NCBI RefSeq assembly: GCF_021117295.1
Contig: NZ_CP088247.1
Coordinates: forward strand, 1 to 64,000
From: Methylorubrum sp. B1-46
Lineage (GTDB): Bacteria; Pseudomonadota; Alphaproteobacteria; Rhizobiales; Beijerinckiaceae
Length of the DNA stretch: 64,000 nucleotides
Reading direction: 5' to 3'
Part shown: positions 62,939 through 64,000 of the stretch, one piece after another
Position numbering within the stretch: the first letter of the stretch is position 1
How the letters are laid out: each line of letters starts with the position of its first letter
Notes under the pieces: generated by a model
The model's database searches: none
What the model was told of the DNA's origin: nothing
Seen by the model: the letters and a program-made list of their open reading frames with translations, nothing else
Translations under genes and position numbers: made by a program

Positions 62939-63799
62939 CTAAGCTAATTGGGTTCGGTTTTCGAACTCGACGGGGCTGAGGTAGCCCAAGGTCGAGTGCC
63001 GCCGCGCCAGGTTGTAGAAGCGCTCGATGGAATCGAACACGTCTGCACGGGCTTCATCCCGCGTCCGGTAGGTCCGTCGGGCGGTGCGCTCGGTCTTCAG
63101 CGAGGAGAAGAAGCTCTCCATTGCCGCGTTGTCCCAGACGTTGCCCGAACGGCTCATCGAGCAGGTCACGCCGTGCTCGGTCATTTGACGCTGGAAGGCT
63201 TCGCTCGTGTATTGCGAGCCCTGGTCCGAGTGATGCAGCAAGGCATCCGGCTTGCCTCTGCGCCAGATCGCCATGACGAGCGCATCTGTCACGAGTTGAG
63301 CCGTCATACTGGCCTGCATCGACCAGCCCACGACACGGCGCGAGAACAGATCGATGACGGCGGCGACGTAGAGCCAGCCCTCGGCGGTCCAGATATACGT
63401 GAAGTCGGCGATCCACTTCCGGTTCGGAGCGTCGGCCGCGAACCGCCGCTCCAGGAGATTGGGCGAGGCAGCGGCCCGCTCACCTTCGTCCTTTGGCAGG
63501 CCCCGTCGGCGCGGTCGCGCTCGCAAGGCATTCTCGCGCATGATCCGCTCGATGCGGTGCAGCCCGCATGACACGCCCTGGGCGAGCACATCGCGCCAGA
63601 CGCGCCTCGCGCCGTAGGTGCGGTCGCTGGCCACGAAGCTCGCGTGGGCCTTGCTCAGGATAGCTTCGTCGTCCCGTGTGCGTCGGCTAGGCTGCCGGGT
63701 GAGCCAAGCGTGGAAGCCGGAGCGCGAGACACCCAGCGCCGCGCACATCCAGGCAACTGGCCAGACAGCACGATGCTTTGCGATGAACGCGAACTTCAT
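62939..63799 (-). CDS. IS3-family transposase OrfB (DDE)
   Basis: This 286-residue integrase-like transposase cuts and joins IS ends. Its catalytic triad is Asp132 (WIADFTYI), Asp192 (HHSDQGSQYTS) and Glu228 (NAAMESFFSSLK), with the 35-residue D-E spacing typical of IS3. The N-terminus has the HTH-like GVSRSGFHAW. Its ATG overlaps the orfA stop (ATGA). The reading frame is intact, so the element could be active or recently inserted. Confidence 0.95.
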   Translation of the reverse strand: MKFAFIAKHRAVWPVAWMCAALGVSRSGFHAWLTRQPSRRTRDDEAILSKAHASFVASDRTYGARRVWRDVLAQGVSCGLHRIERIMRENALRARPRRRGLPKDEGERAAASPNLLERRFAADAPNRKWIADFTYIWTAEGWLYVAAVIDLFSRRVVGWSMQASMTAQLVTDALVMAIWRRGKPDALLHHSDQGSQYTSEAFQRQMTEHGVTCSMSRSGNVWDNAAMESFFSSLKTERTARRTYRTRDEARADVFDSIERFYNLARRHSTLGYLSPVEFENRTQLA

Positions 63800-64000
63800 A
63801 TCGCGTCCCTCGCAAAGTATGCGGCGGCCTTTTTTAGGATATCACGCTCCGCTTTTAGACGAGCGACCTCCTTGCGCAGCCGGTCGATCTCGATCTGCTC
63901 GGGCTTCATCTGCCCCTGACCGGGAAAAGCGTGTTGGGGATCGGCCGCCGCCTGCCTCACCCACCGGTGCAGCATCGTCTCGTGAACATCGAGATCGCGC
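63796..64000 (-). CDS. IS3-family OrfA (partial, cut by window end)
   Basis: Sixty-seven residues of OrfA are visible: HETMLHRWVRQAA, then the coiled-coil QIEIDRLRKEVARLKAERDI and LKKAAAYFARDAI before TGA. The AAAAAAG run on the minus strand (63835-63829) is the classic IS3 -1 slippage motif that produces an OrfAB fusion. The HTH start lies outside the window. Confidence 0.9.
   Translation of the reverse strand, partial: RDLDVHETMLHRWVRQAAADPQHAFPGQGQMKPEQIEIDRLRKEVARLKAERDILKKAAAYFARDAI

Larger units (their letters stand above)
62925..64000 (-). mobile_element. IS3-family insertion sequence (right part of the window)
   Basis: The element carries overlapping orfA and orfB on the minus strand and is cut by the window end. 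Its internal end is probably near 62925, where TGTTGGACACCGTC follows the orfB stop, since IS3-family ends start with TG. A six-A slippery sequence within orfA allows a -1 frameshift to fuse the two products. The left terminal repeat is beyond the window, so the true ends are unproven. Confidence 0.8.

Noticed and set aside
1..64000. tRNA, rRNA, CRISPR arrays and common riboswitches
   Set aside because: No T-loop or acceptor-like patterns, no regularly spaced direct repeats and no recognisable riboswitch cores were noticed on reading; a covariance search was not possible.

Overview
The window is high-GC alphaproteobacterial chromosome, most likely from Methylobacterium/Methylorubrum (Hyphomicrobiales). 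This rests on a lanthanide methanol dehydrogenase (xox) cluster, an alphaproteobacterial curli locus with csgH, EcfG-type general stress signals, and a chromosome start at dnaA. Genus is inferred from gene content; no search was possible.

Layout. 0-16.6 kb is core: dnaA, dnaN, recF, a vapBC toxin-antitoxin pair, recQ, an uncharacterised gene preceded by DnaA boxes, a RecD2-type helicase, an alpha/beta-hydrolase-like membrane protein, purL, a bolA-grxD pair, a thioredoxin-reductase-like flavoprotein and an SMP-30-type lactonase. 16.7-26.5 kb is surface-fibre territory: three curlin-repeat proteins, csgH, csgF, csgG and a lytic transglycosylase, with a LuxR-type regulator and small secreted proteins nearby. 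26.7-32.9 kb is a signalling block, a double-domain KaiC-like ATPase between two related hybrid histidine kinases. 33.4-35.6 kb has a DUF2252 protein and an SDR. 35.7-42.8 kb is a complete malonate decarboxylase operon (mdcACDEGBH) with its divergent GntR regulator and four evenly spaced half-sites between them. 42.8-48.6 kb is a run of small envelope and stress proteins (SOUL, PRC-barrel, YidB-like, several CsbD/YqjD-like, two of them under 55 codons), ending in a PAS-LuxR regulator behind a perfect EcfG-type promoter. 49.7-52.3 kb holds a formate/nitrite channel and a PP2C phosphatase-Ser/Thr kinase fusion. 52.4-62.2 kb is the xox region: xoxG-xoxJ-xoxF on the minus strand and, divergently, a tight five-gene operon (periplasmic binding protein, YVTN propeller, NosR-like flavin/Fe-S membrane protein, ApbE, DUF1194). 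62.2-64 kb is genomic debris (SDR and integrase remnants) next to an IS3-family element cut by the window end.

The points most worth following are: (i) the ApbE plus flavinylated NosR-like membrane protein tied to the lanthanide methanol dehydrogenase; (ii) a roughly 100-nt multi-hairpin element found twice, each time directly after a stop codon in the same orientation and with compensatory base changes; (iii) tandem DnaA boxes between recQ and recD2; (iv) the four-site mdc control region. Most long antisense reading frames here are GC-bias shadows and were left out.
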